Part shown: positions 43,075-50,986 of the stretch, one piece after another | How positions within the stretch are numbered: position 1 is the first letter of the stretch | How the letters are laid out: each line of letters opens with the position of its first letter | Assembly (NCBI GenBank): GCA_016194745.1 | Contig: JACQBA010000020.1 | Span: forward strand, 1-64,000 | Origin: Elusimicrobiota bacterium | GTDB lineage: Bacteria > Elusimicrobiota > Elusimicrobia > UBA1565 > JACRDR01 | Length of the DNA stretch: 64,000 nucleotides | Reading direction: 5' to 3' | The notes under the pieces: model-generated | The model's database searches: none | Seen by the model: the letters and a program-made list of their open reading frames with translations, nothing else | Told to the model about the DNA's origin: nothing | Made by a program: the position numbers and the translations under genes

Positions 43075-44061
43075 ATGTCGATCGCGGACCTGGGCGGCTC
43101 GGTCATCGGCTCCTCGCAGCACAAGAAGGCGCGGTTTCACGTCCGCTGGGTGCTCGCTCACGAGCCGACCGCCCTCTTCGAGCCCGCGGCGCGCGAGTTC
43201 GCCCGTCTCGTATCGGAGCGCACGGCCGGCGAGATGCGCGTCGACGTCCTCTCTTTGGCCGACTATTCGCCCGGACGCAGGCTCGACATCAGCCACATGC
43301 TCGGCGAGGTCCGCTCGGGCCGCCTCGAGATGGCGCAGATCCAAGCGCAGGAGTTCGGCCTCCTGCACGCGCCGGCGTGGGTGGTGGACGCTCCCTTCAT
43401 CTTCAAGTCTCACGAACACGTCGTGCGCGTCGTCGACGGCGAGATCGGCCGGCGCTTGATGGACGCCCTTATCCCGCACGGCCTGCGCGCCTTGGCCTTC
43501 ACCTACAGCGGCGGCGAGCGCATTCTGGCGACGTCGGGCGCCGTGCTCCGCCGCCACGAGGACCTGCGCGGCCTGCGCGTGCGCACGACGCCCTCGCCCG
43601 TCGCCCAGCTCACGATGGAGGCGCTCGGCGCCTCCCCCGTGCCGGCGCCCATCGCCGAGACGATCCGTCTCTCTCGGGAGGGCCGCATCGACGCCTCCGA
43701 GACGACGTACGCCCGTTACTGGGACCAGCGGCAGTACGAGGTCCATCCCGTGGTCCACGAGACGGGCCACAGCGTCTTGCTCACCGCGATGGTGCTGAGC
43801 GACGCGTATTTCGCCGCTCTTCCGAAGGATTTCCAAGACGCGGTCTCGGAGGCGGGCCGCGTCGTCGCGGTGAAAGAGCGCGCCGACTCCCTGGAAGCGG
43901 GGCGCCAGGCCAAGGCCCAGGCCGAGGCGAAAGGCCTCAAGATCGTCGCCTTGGACCCTGCGGAGCGCGCCCGCTTCGAGCAGGCCGCCCGCGCCGCCGA
44001 CCCGCGCATCGAGGCGCTCGTGGGCGCGCAGATCGTCTCCGACATCCGCGCCCTGGCGTAG
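43075..44061 (+). CDS. TRAP-type (DctP-like) solute-binding protein lacking a signal peptide
   Basis: A 328-residue paralogue of the protein at 22260 (FHVRWVLAHEPTALF, FARLVSERTAGEMRV, MAQIQAQEFG, APFIFKSHEHV, GLRVRTTPSPVAQ, SETTYARYW). The start ATG has GGAGGA five bases upstream. The N-terminus (MSIADLGGSVIGSS) has no hydrophobic core, and neither does the longer reading from 43054, so it appears cytoplasmic, odd for a binding protein. No TRAP membrane subunits are near. A sensing or periplasm-independent binding role is possible, as is a start-site problem upstream. It ends 4 nt before a glycosyltransferase gene. Confidence 0.7.
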   Translation: MSIADLGGSVIGSSQHKKARFHVRWVLAHEPTALFEPAAREFARLVSERTAGEMRVDVLSLADYSPGRRLDISHMLGEVRSGRLEMAQIQAQEFGLLHAPAWVVDAPFIFKSHEHVVRVVDGEIGRRLMDALIPHGLRALAFTYSGGERILATSGAVLRRHEDLRGLRVRTTPSPVAQLTMEALGASPVPAPIAETIRLSREGRIDASETTYARYWDQRQYEVHPVVHETGHSVLLTAMVLSDAYFAALPKDFQDAVSEAGRVVAVKERADSLEAGRQAKAQAEAKGLKIVALDPAERARFEQAARAADPRIEALVGAQIVSDIRALA

Positions 44062-44065
44062 CGCC

Positions 44066-44962
44066 GTGCCCGTCTCCCACCCGGAAGCGACGGTCGTCCG
44101 GGTCCGAGGCGTGGGGCTCGACGGTCCCTGCCCCGCGCGAAACCGCGCGATCCGAGAGGCCCGGACCGACTGGGTGTTTCTCATCGACGACGACGCCTTC
44201 CCGGAGCCCGGCTGCATCAAGCGCCTTATAGAGGAAGCGCGCGCCCATCCCGAGGCGGACGTCGTCTCGCCGCGGGTGCTGCGCTCCCGGGACCTGGTCC
44301 ATTACGACGGGGCGAGGGTCCACTTCCTGGGCGAGGCGTGTTTCGAGAACTATCTTCGTCGCGCGGCCTCGGCCGCGGCGCCTTCGCCGGCGCCCGATGC
44401 GGCGTCGACGACGGCCCTGCTCCTCCGCCGCCAGGCGGCGCTGGAGTGGGGGCTGTTCGACGAGAGTCTCGTCTTTTTCCGGGAGGATGTCGAGTTCTTC
44501 CTGCGGGCGCGGCTGCTCGGCGGCGTGATCCGCCACTGCCCCGAGGCGGTCGTCGTCCACGACCAAGGCGCGCGCGGGCCTCTGCACGCCCTCCGGGAAT
44601 ACTACCAGGCGCGCAACCGCTGGCGCCTGATGCTCAAGCTCTATGAGACGCGGACGCTCCTCATGACCTTGCCGCTCCAACTCGCCTTTGAGGCGCTGGG
44701 TTTCGCGCGGTCCGTTCGGTTCGGCCGCGGCGTGGAGCACGTGCGGGGCCTCGTCTCCGTCGCGGTCGACTTTCCGTCGATACTGGAAGGCCGGCGCGCG
44801 TTCCAGGCCCGCCGGCGCCTCACGAGCGGCGAGGTGCTTTGCGCCGCCCCTCTATCGTGGCGCGCCGAGACGCGCGCGATCCGGGGCGCGGCTAGCGCGG
44901 CGCGGCTTCTAGACTCTGTCTGCTCGCTGTGGTGGCGGGCGTGCTCGCGGCTTCTGCGTTGA
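44066..44962 (+). CDS. Family 2 glycosyltransferase, N-terminally short
   Basis: A 298-residue GT2-like protein with CPARNRAIREARTDWVFLIDDDAFPEP (metal motif DDD) and LVFFREDVEFFLRARL (acceptor-side ED), then a C-terminal amphipathic and hydrophobic part. The usual opening strand (SVVIPTYN type) and first helix, about 45 residues, are missing: the only start is GTG 44066, and upstream frames belong to the TRAP-type gene. It may be a naturally short variant or a truncated, inactive copy. The last 71 nt overlap the convergent GT4 gene. Confidence 0.7.
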   Translation: MPVSHPEATVVRVRGVGLDGPCPARNRAIREARTDWVFLIDDDAFPEPGCIKRLIEEARAHPEADVVSPRVLRSRDLVHYDGARVHFLGEACFENYLRRAASAAAPSPAPDAASTTALLLRRQAALEWGLFDESLVFFREDVEFFLRARLLGGVIRHCPEAVVVHDQGARGPLHALREYYQARNRWRLMLKLYETRTLLMTLPLQLAFEALGFARSVRFGRGVEHVRGLVSVAVDFPSILEGRRAFQARRRLTSGEVLCAAPLSWRAETRAIRGAASAARLLDSVCSLWWRACSRLLR

Positions 44963-46103
44963 GCAGCCGCGCGTAGGCGCTGGAAAACGTGTCGGGTCCC
45001 GAGACGGTGCTCAGCCCCGCGCGGCGGCGCGGCCTCCGGCAGTTGAGCGTCCCGGCGAGCGCGTCGGCGAGCGCCTCCGGCGCCGGGGGAACCAGCCTCG
45101 CGTTGCTGGCGTCGAGGAGCTCCCGGTGGCTCCGCAGCGCCGTCGCGACGATCGGCGCGCCCGAGGCAAGGTAGGAGTAAATCTTCATCGGCACCGCCTT
45201 CTCCTCGACGAGGGGGGAGACGACCGCGTCGGCCATGCTCATGAACCGGAACGCCTCCTGGAACGGGCGCTTGCCCAGCCAGCGTACGCGGCCTGCGACC
45301 CCGAGGGCCGCCGCTTTTCGCGCGTAGGCGGCGATCTGCTCCGGCTCGCCCCCGACGATCACGCAGCAGGCCTCGGGCGCGCGCGCGAGGACCCGGGGCA
45401 GGCTTTCGAGAAGGAGCCCGATCCCTTGATAGGGCTCGAGGTTTCCGGCGTAGAGGATGATCCGGAGACCCTCCGCGCGGAGCTCGGCGCGCAGGCGGCG
45501 CGAGAGCGTCTCGCCGAGGGGCTCGGCCGGGGGCGCGGGCGGCAGGTGGTCGTAGCGGAGCACGGCCGCGCGCGGCGCGAGCGCCTCGGCGAAGCGCGTC
45601 GTCTCGGCGCTGTTGGTCAAGACGACGTCGGCCGAGCGGAGCATCCAGGCCTCGCACGCGCGCACGACTCGCAGGACCGCCCTCGAGCGGAAAAAGCCGC
45701 TTCTTTCGAGCCGCCGGCTCAGCACGTCGTCCATGTCGTAGACGAGCTTGAAGCGAAATAGGCGCTTGAGGAGCGCGGCCGAGAACGCCGACTCCTCGCA
45801 CGCGTGGACGACCGGGTAGCGGTGCCGCGCGCACAGCCACGCGGCCCGGAGCATCATGGGAAACGCGAGCGCGGCCTTGCGCCAGGAGGGCCCGATCGGC
45901 ACGCCGCGTATGAACGGGACCCGGGGCAGGCGCAGGATGCGCACGCGGGGCAGCGACACGTCCTCGCCGTAGGGGAAGGTGAGCAGGTCGACGGCCAAGC
46001 CCATGGCCGCCAAGAACTCGAGGCAGTTCTTCTGCGCGAGGCACATCCCGCGCAGCTGGTAGAACGGCTGGGGCGCGAGGAAGAGGATCCGCGGAGGGCG
46101 CAT
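44892..46103 (-). CDS. Family 4 glycosyltransferase
   Basis: A 403-residue GT-B enzyme. The N-terminal Rossmann part is ILFLAPQPFYQLRGM...CLEFLAAMG, followed by HACEESAFSAALLKR and YDMDDVLSRRLE. The C-terminal domain has IILYAGNLEPYQGIGLLLE and VRWLGKRPFQEAF, and SPLVEEKAVPMKIYSYLASGAPIVAT as the EX7E nucleotide-sugar signature. The start is fixed by TACAAT eight bases upstream. Likely builds a surface polysaccharide with neighbouring transferases. Confidence 0.87.
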   Translation of the reverse strand: MRPPRILFLAPQPFYQLRGMCLAQKNCLEFLAAMGLAVDLLTFPYGEDVSLPRVRILRLPRVPFIRGVPIGPSWRKAALAFPMMLRAAWLCARHRYPVVHACEESAFSAALLKRLFRFKLVYDMDDVLSRRLERSGFFRSRAVLRVVRACEAWMLRSADVVLTNSAETTRFAEALAPRAAVLRYDHLPPAPPAEPLGETLSRRLRAELRAEGLRIILYAGNLEPYQGIGLLLESLPRVLARAPEACCVIVGGEPEQIAAYARKAAALGVAGRVRWLGKRPFQEAFRFMSMADAVVSPLVEEKAVPMKIYSYLASGAPIVATALRSHRELLDASNARLVPPAPEALADALAGTLNCRRPRRRAGLSTVSGPDTFSSAYARLLNAEAASTPATTASRQSLEAAPR

Positions 46104-46111
46104 CGTCTCCC

Positions 46112-46117
46112 ATTGTA
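46112..46117 (-). promoter_or_regulatory. -10 box (TACAAT) 8 nt before ATG
   Basis: Minus-strand TACAAT then eight bases to the ATG at 46103. Confidence 0.45.
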
Positions 46118-46212
46118 GTACAGCCGGCGACGGCGCGGCTACGGGATTACTACGGGCCGGCTAGGCGAGATCCACGGCGGGCCGTCCTAACTTCCGTAGG
46201 GAAGGCGTCAGC

Positions 46213-46326
46213 ATGAAGCGAAGGATCGTCATGGCGGGGGCGGCGTGCGTGGCCGCCCCGGCGGCCTCGCGCGCCGCTGGGGCATCTGAGCCAGCCGAAC
46301 AACTCCGGTGTCAGACGTTAAGTTAA
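46213..46326 (+). pseudogene. Signal-peptide ORF cut off by the RAYT element
   Basis: A 37-codon ORF begins MKRRIVMAGAACVAAPAAS, a plausible signal peptide, and runs into the left inverted repeat of the mobile element, where it ends at TAA. It looks like the 5' end of a secreted-protein gene disrupted by the insertion. No matching 3' part can be recognised beyond 47262, so the call is tentative. Confidence 0.35.
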
Positions 46327-46331
46327 TTAAG
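46307..46331. repeat. Left inverted repeat of the element
   Basis: Begins GGTGTCAGACGT and continues TAAGTTAATTAAG; pairs with 47238-47262 with two mismatches. Confidence 0.8.
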
Positions 46332-46369
46332 TTATGGAACTTTTTTGCCCGTCGATCGTATATCTATTC

Positions 46370-47242
46370 ATGCCGAGGTCCCCGAGAATCCATGTGCCCA
46401 TGTCGATCCATCACGTTATGGCCCGCGGCAACGGCGGCCAGGAGATCATCGCCAGGCCCGAACACTGGCGGAGGCTGCGGGATCTCATCGCGAAGATCAA
46501 GAGCAGCTCAGATTTCAAGCTGTATGCCTTCTGTCTCATGCCCAACCATCTGCACATGCTTATTCGCGTCCTGAACGATCCTCTGTCCCACTTCATGCAG
46601 CGGATTCAGACGGCTTGGGCGATGCGCTTCAATAGGGATACGGACCGGCGGGGGCACGTGTTTCAGGGGAGGTTCAAATCGAAAGACTGCACGGACGACA
46701 CCGAATATTGCCGCTGGCTCCTTCGCTATATCCACCTCAATCCGGTCAAGGCGGGGTTGGTCGCGCGTCCCGAGGAGTGGGCGTGGTCGAGCTATCGCCA
46801 GTTCATCGGCAGGGAGCGTGGGATGTCCGACATCAAATGGCCGCTCTCTCTGTTTGCCCCTCGGGCGGTGCCGAAATTCGAGGAGTTCGTCCTCCAGGGG
46901 ATCGGCGACCCCAGGGAGCCCGAGGAGATGCAGGACGGCCGGATCGAAACGGATATCTTACTGTCCGGCGACGAGTGGACGCCGGCCCCTCCTTCCGGAT
47001 TCGAGGAATTGGCTGGGGTTGTCGCGGCCGAGGCCGGGATATCCTTGGAGATGCTGTACGGTCCAGCGCGAGCGAGGGCGATCAGTGCGGCACGTCGGGA
47101 GCTCGCTCTGCGCGCGGTCGCCTTCGGATTTAGGGCGGCCTTCATCGCGCAGCGGCTAAAGCTGTCCAAGGCCGCAGTGACGTATATGCTTAGAGGGGGG
47201 GGAGGGGCGATGATGCGGGAGGAGGATTCGGGAATTACTTAA
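46370..47242 (+). CDS. REP-associated tyrosine transposase (RAYT, IS200/IS605-like Y1)
   Basis: A 290-residue protein with SIHHVMARGNGGQ at the N-terminus, the HUH metal motif in CLMPNHLHMLIR, RRGHVFQGRFKSK, and YCRWLLRYIHLNPVKAGLV, in which Tyr is the expected nucleophile. This order is diagnostic of the Y1 transposase-like RAYT family. A C-terminal extension of ~100 residues with a helix-turn-helix-like end (AQRLKLSKAAVTYML) probably binds DNA. ATG 46370 is preferred since MPRSPRIHVP is the usual RAYT opening; ATG 46334 adds 12 residues. Intact reading frame, so the element may be active. Confidence 0.88.
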   Translation: MPRSPRIHVPMSIHHVMARGNGGQEIIARPEHWRRLRDLIAKIKSSSDFKLYAFCLMPNHLHMLIRVLNDPLSHFMQRIQTAWAMRFNRDTDRRGHVFQGRFKSKDCTDDTEYCRWLLRYIHLNPVKAGLVARPEEWAWSSYRQFIGRERGMSDIKWPLSLFAPRAVPKFEEFVLQGIGDPREPEEMQDGRIETDILLSGDEWTPAPPSGFEELAGVVAAEAGISLEMLYGPARARAISAARRELALRAVAFGFRAAFIAQRLKLSKAAVTYMLRGGGGAMMREEDSGIT

Positions 47243-47262
47243 CTAACTTTACGTCTGACACC
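47238..47262. repeat. Right inverted repeat of the element
   Basis: Inverted copy of the left end, differing at two positions; overlaps the last five bases of the transposase gene. Confidence 0.8.
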
Positions 47263-47301
47263 GAAGTTGAGGCGGAGGTTCGGGGGTTTCGGGAAATAAG
47301 T

Positions 47302-47307
47302 TAAAAT
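47302..47307 (+). promoter_or_regulatory. -10 box (TAAAAT) 8 nt before ATG
   Basis: TAAAAT then eight bases to the ATG at 47316, just beyond the mobile element. Confidence 0.45.
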
Positions 47308-47315
47308 GGGGCGTC

Positions 47316-48002
47316 ATGCCGAGCTTGAGGGGCGCCGCCGTCGTTTCCATCCTGCTTCTGTCCCCGGGCGCCGCCGTCGCCGGCAAGCGGCTCGTTCTCG
47401 ACTACTCCTACTCCGGTCGCAATCCGGACTCCCTCGCGGTCGACCGCACGATACAGGACTGGATGGCGAAGGACCCGTCGTACTCGATCGAGCTCACCGC
47501 CCTCGAGGCGCCGCGGCCGGAGCCTACGGAGTTCAAGGCTGAGGACTTGCGCGACGCGCCGGCCGGGCTGCCGATCGGCGGCGCGGCCCGCCCGCTGCCC
47601 GCGCGCCCCCTGCCGTCTCGTCTGCTTATGGAGCGCCTGCCGGGCTACGCCCCCGCGCCGTTCGCGAGCTGCCGCACGCTCGAGGGTTGCGCCGAGGCTC
47701 CCGTCGAGTTCATCGTGCCGGACCGCGAAGCCGTCGACGCAGCGGTCGGCGCGCTGGTGCGTCCGTGGATCCTCCTGCAGCAGGCGCAGAACCGCTACGT
47801 CCGCATCACGCGCGCCGCGGGCAAGAAGGGACGCCTCCTCGAAGTGAAGCTCGGCGGCTACCCCGGCGTCGCTCTCGAGGTCTTCGCCGCCGCGGCGCCC
47901 GAGGGGGGCTTTCGCGTCTGGCTCGACGGCAACGCGCCGCCCGCCGCCTTCTACATCGCCGAGCGCGAGCGCGTCCTTCGGAAGGAACGAATCAAGAGGT
48001 AG
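47316..48002 (+). CDS. Secreted protein of unknown function
   Basis: A 228-residue product with a signal peptide (MPSLRGAAVVSILLLSPGAAVA, cleavage before GKRL). The mature part has a Pro/Ala-rich linker (residues ~60-105), a pair of cysteines (SCRTLEGC) that could form a disulphide, and a beta-rich C-terminus ending in a basic tail. No family recognised. Promoter box directly upstream; the next gene starts 30 nt downstream and differs strongly in base composition. Confidence 0.65.
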   Translation: MPSLRGAAVVSILLLSPGAAVAGKRLVLDYSYSGRNPDSLAVDRTIQDWMAKDPSYSIELTALEAPRPEPTEFKAEDLRDAPAGLPIGGAARPLPARPLPSRLLMERLPGYAPAPFASCRTLEGCAEAPVEFIVPDREAVDAAVGALVRPWILLQQAQNRYVRITRAAGKKGRLLEVKLGGYPGVALEVFAAAAPEGGFRVWLDGNAPPAAFYIAERERVLRKERIKR

Positions 48003-48032
48003 CCTCCGCGGAGGCCGGGGGAAAATCCCTTG

Positions 48033-50171
48033 ATGCTTGCCCCGATGCGGATCGACCTGCTCCTCCTTGTCGGCTTTTCATTTCTTAGCGCCGCTTACCA
48101 AGGATTGATCCTGCAGGAGCTGATGGTGGGACTGTTCGGAGCTCCCCAAGTCATCTCCCTGGTCTTGGCCGGCGGGAGCGTGTGCTTCGGCTTGGGAAGC
48201 GCGCTGGCACGCTACCTGCCTCCCTCGAATCGCCGATGGATTCTGCGCTGGGGCGGCCTTTGCGCCGGCGGCATGATCTTCCTGTCTCTCGGAACGACTC
48301 TGGCTCTAGGCGATCCTTGGACCCTGAATATTCCCGCGCTGATGTCGGTGCTTCTGACGATGGGGTGGTTTGGAACTACTTACGTATGCCTTCTGTCTCC
48401 GTTTTTGAAAGGACACCGGGAATCATTGGGATGGATAGTCGCGCTCACGCTGGGAGCGTCACTTCTAGGATTCCTGTCGGCCGCCGTTCTCCCTCAGGGG
48501 GTCGGCGTCAATTGCGGTCTGGTTCTCGCGGCAATTGCGGCGATGGCGCTGTCCGCTCGATCTTATTCCTTAGGAGTCCTCGTCCTGCTCGCATTGTGTT
48601 CTGCGATGTCGCCCACAGACGCTTACGTGGAGAAGATCCGTTCGTTCGGATTTAGCGGTCTGACTCCGGACGAGGCGAAACTACTCGCGACCGATGGCGC
48701 CCGGCATGTTTTTGGAGGTTGGTCGCCGATGGGCAGGCTGGATGTCTATCAACGGAAGGGTGCCGATGATTTTTTCGGGATGTACAACTACTTCCGCCAA
48801 TGGAGCTTCTCGACGACCAGCGACCGCGACTGGTTGTATTCCGATCTGCGCGAAGGACAGAAGGCGCTCGTCGTCGGCATCGGAGCGGGAAACAGGATTC
48901 CTCCCTCCCTCCATGACTCCAGCGTGCTCGGCGTGGAGCTCAATTCCAGCGTGGTCGACTTCTTCCAGCGCGTGCGGCCGGATATCAACGGCCGTCTGTT
49001 TCACAAGATCAAGGTCCTGCCTTACGATGGGCGGGCCGCCCTCGATCAGATAGACGACAAATTCGACCTCATCTCCTTCGAGATGTGCAATACGAGGGGC
49101 ACCTCGTATCTTGGGGAGGATCCTGATTATTTGGTGACGCAGGAAGCCGTAGACCGCATATTCGCCTTGTTGAAGCCGTCCGGAACGCTGTTGGCCTTTC
49201 TTAGTGATCCGGCCAGAATACAAGCTCTGATAGGAGCCCTCGTTCGGCGCGGAATAAAGTTCCGTCTATCCGAGATTTCCGTAGAAAAGGCGATTCTCTC
49301 GGCAGGTACCATCCGCCTATACCAGGTATCGCAATGGCGTTTGGCCGCCAGCAGGCAGGCCTCCAGTTTGGCGGGTATCGCCGGCGGCGATCGTATCTCT
49401 CGCAACGGCGTCGCCGGGGTGCTCAAACTGGGTCATCCCGGTTCGATTACGGACGATCGTCCCTACACGTCCCTGCGTCGGTTCGTTTGGAGCCCCTCAC
49501 GCTTCATCGGATCCCGCTCGAATAGGCATCCGTGGGCGGACGGGACTTGGCGGTCCGTCGTCAGGTCGTACAATCTCGGGGTAGGTATCGCCATCTTGGC
49601 GTTGCTCGCGGCTCTCGCGATCTCTTGGCAGGCCAGAGGCGGACGCAGCCCCGCGTTTTTTTTCTTTCTGATCGGCATGGGTCCCGTGTTGCTCCAGTTG
49701 TTGTTCCTCGGCCGATTTAGAAGTCTCTTGAACAATCCCTTCCACACCGGCATCGCCGCCCACTCTTTGTTCTTGCTCTTCTCCGGACTGGGAGGAGTTT
49801 CCGCCTCGTGGTCGGTACGGGCGAATCGGAACCGTTTTTTGCGCATCGGGATCACGGGGCTGGCGCTGATCGCCATGACCGTCGGCTTGTTCAACATCCC
49901 TTTCTCCGACCAAAGCCTTCTGTGGCGGTGGATGAGCTTGATCTCGACGATCGCTCCGATCGCTTTGGTGTCCGGCGTCTTTTTCCCGGTCGGACTCATG
50001 TCCTGCCGACAAGAGGACTTGGGGAGGGCGCTCCTGTTGGACGGACTCGGCGCTTTTTGCGGCGCGATCCTATTCTTCCTGACATCGTGGGGCTACGGCA
50101 TCAGTTACAATTTGATCCCGGTGATCGCGTGTTATCTGGGCGCGGCCGTCATGGCCGGCTCATTTCGCTGA
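48033..50171 (+). CDS. Polytopic membrane protein with spermidine synthase-like domain
   Basis: A 712-residue protein: about seven N-terminal membrane helices; a soluble SAM-methyltransferase/spermidine-synthase-like domain at about residues 230-430 (GQKALVVGIGAGNRIPPSL, VLGVELNSSVVDFF, VLPYDGRAALDQID, FDLISFEM); then six or more further helices. This arrangement is shared by membrane-bound spermidine synthase-like proteins of unknown substrate. The glycine loop is GIGAGNR and the acidic ribose-binding position is the E of GVELN. Codon use is markedly AT-richer than neighbours, suggesting transfer. ATG 48033 is used; the preceding TTG and ATG 48045 are alternatives. Confidence 0.75.
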   Translation: MLAPMRIDLLLLVGFSFLSAAYQGLILQELMVGLFGAPQVISLVLAGGSVCFGLGSALARYLPPSNRRWILRWGGLCAGGMIFLSLGTTLALGDPWTLNIPALMSVLLTMGWFGTTYVCLLSPFLKGHRESLGWIVALTLGASLLGFLSAAVLPQGVGVNCGLVLAAIAAMALSARSYSLGVLVLLALCSAMSPTDAYVEKIRSFGFSGLTPDEAKLLATDGARHVFGGWSPMGRLDVYQRKGADDFFGMYNYFRQWSFSTTSDRDWLYSDLREGQKALVVGIGAGNRIPPSLHDSSVLGVELNSSVVDFFQRVRPDINGRLFHKIKVLPYDGRAALDQIDDKFDLISFEMCNTRGTSYLGEDPDYLVTQEAVDRIFALLKPSGTLLAFLSDPARIQALIGALVRRGIKFRLSEISVEKAILSAGTIRLYQVSQWRLAASRQASSLAGIAGGDRISRNGVAGVLKLGHPGSITDDRPYTSLRRFVWSPSRFIGSRSNRHPWADGTWRSVVRSYNLGVGIAILALLAALAISWQARGGRSPAFFFFLIGMGPVLLQLLFLGRFRSLLNNPFHTGIAAHSLFLLFSGLGGVSASWSVRANRNRFLRIGITGLALIAMTVGLFNIPFSDQSLLWRWMSLISTIAPIALVSGVFFPVGLMSCRQEDLGRALLLDGLGAFCGAILFFLTSWGYGISYNLIPVIACYLGAAVMAGSFR

Positions 50172-50278
50172 TCCGATAGTCTCCTTCTCCAACCCGCATG
50201 CGCCGGCCTCCGAGGCATGGGTCCAAGGACTGCCGCGCCCCGCGCCTTTCGGCCCATCGTTCTCCCGTCCCGTTGCGG

Positions 50279-50284
50279 TACAAT
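50279..50284 (+). promoter_or_regulatory. -10 box (TACAAT) with downstream leader
   Basis: TACAAT lies 27 nt before the ATG at 50312, with GGAGG at 50300-50304 as ribosome binding site: a leadered gene, in contrast to the majority here. Confidence 0.45.
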
Positions 50285-50311
50285 CGGTCGTGGAGGGATG
50301 GAGGCAATTCA

Positions 50312-50860
50312 ATGATGAATCTTAGAACCGTCGCGATCGGCGCGTCGTTGGCCGCGATCCTGGGAGTTTCGCCCGCGCGGTCGCAGGACCCCGAGGCCGC
50401 GGTCGCCAAGACCGCCCCCGCGTTCTCGCTCGAGAACGCCCTGACCGGACAGTCCGTGACGCTCAACGCCTTCGCCGGCAAGGTCGTCCTGCTCAAGTTC
50501 TGGCGCTGGGGCTGCCCGTATTCCCGCGCGGCCATCGCGTACACCGAGAAAACGCATCGGAACGCGGCCTACGCCGCGAGGGGTCTCTCCGTGATCTCGA
50601 TCAATACGAAGGAATCCAAGGAAGACATCTTGAAGTTCCGGGACCGCTGGGCCGCCATGCCCGAGAGCAACGCGACGCTCATCAGCTATCCCATCCTCGT
50701 CGGCACGGGTTCGAGCGCGGGCCGCGACTACGACATCAAAGGCGTTCCGACCTTCGTCGTGGTCGGCCGCGACGGGACGATCGCCTGGCAGGACTCCGGC
50801 TACGACGACACCGTCGACGCCGTCGTCAACGCCGAGATCGAAAAAGCCCTCGCCAAATAA
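50312..50860 (+). CDS. Secreted thioredoxin-fold (TlpA/redoxin-like) protein
   Basis: A 182-residue protein with a signal peptide ending near ARSQ. FSLENALTGQSVTLNAFAGKVVLLKFW is the redoxin opening, the active-site position is WGCPYSRA, and KGVPTFVVVGRDG has the cis-proline. The second cysteine of the CxxC motif is serine, so only one redox cysteine remains. That excludes a normal disulphide exchange cycle and fits a peroxiredoxin-like or structural role. Preceded by a good ribosome binding site and followed by a strong hairpin. Confidence 0.8.
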   Translation: MMNLRTVAIGASLAAILGVSPARSQDPEAAVAKTAPAFSLENALTGQSVTLNAFAGKVVLLKFWRWGCPYSRAAIAYTEKTHRNAAYAARGLSVISINTKESKEDILKFRDRWAAMPESNATLISYPILVGTGSSAGRDYDIKGVPTFVVVGRDGTIAWQDSGYDDTVDAVVNAEIEKALAK

Positions 50861-50904
50861 TACAGCCTAACCACAGAGTAGGCTCGACAACGTAGAGAAG
50901 ACTA

Positions 50905-50940
50905 GAGACCACGGAGCTCTAATACAGTTTCCGTGGTCTC
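50905..50940. terminator. Strong hairpin between convergent genes
   Basis: Perfect 11-bp arms GAGACCACGGA and TCCGTGGTCTC enclose a 14-nt loop, in the 126-nt gap between the convergent redoxin and 50987 genes. No T-run follows on either strand, so factor-independent termination is not certain. Confidence 0.5.
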
Positions 50941-50986
50941 GTGTCTGCTCCGAGCCGTTTCCCAATCTCCGGGGTGCGCTGTAATA

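Larger units (their letters stand above)
46307..47262 (+). mobile_element. RAYT/IS200-like element with 25-bp inverted ends
   Basis: The transposase gene is bounded by inverted repeats at 46307-46331 and 47238-47262 that agree at 23 of 25 positions (outer core GGTGTCAGACGT). The DNA inside is visibly less GC-rich than the flanks, and the element carries a single gene. The ends lie outside the ORF and no clear target duplication flanks them, as expected of Y1 (HUH) transposition. Confidence 0.75.

Noticed and set aside
42466..44220. Minus-strand 584-codon open frame
   Set aside because: Antisense to the TRAP-type gene and overlapping the ASPIC/UnbV gene in another frame; composition is that of a shadow.
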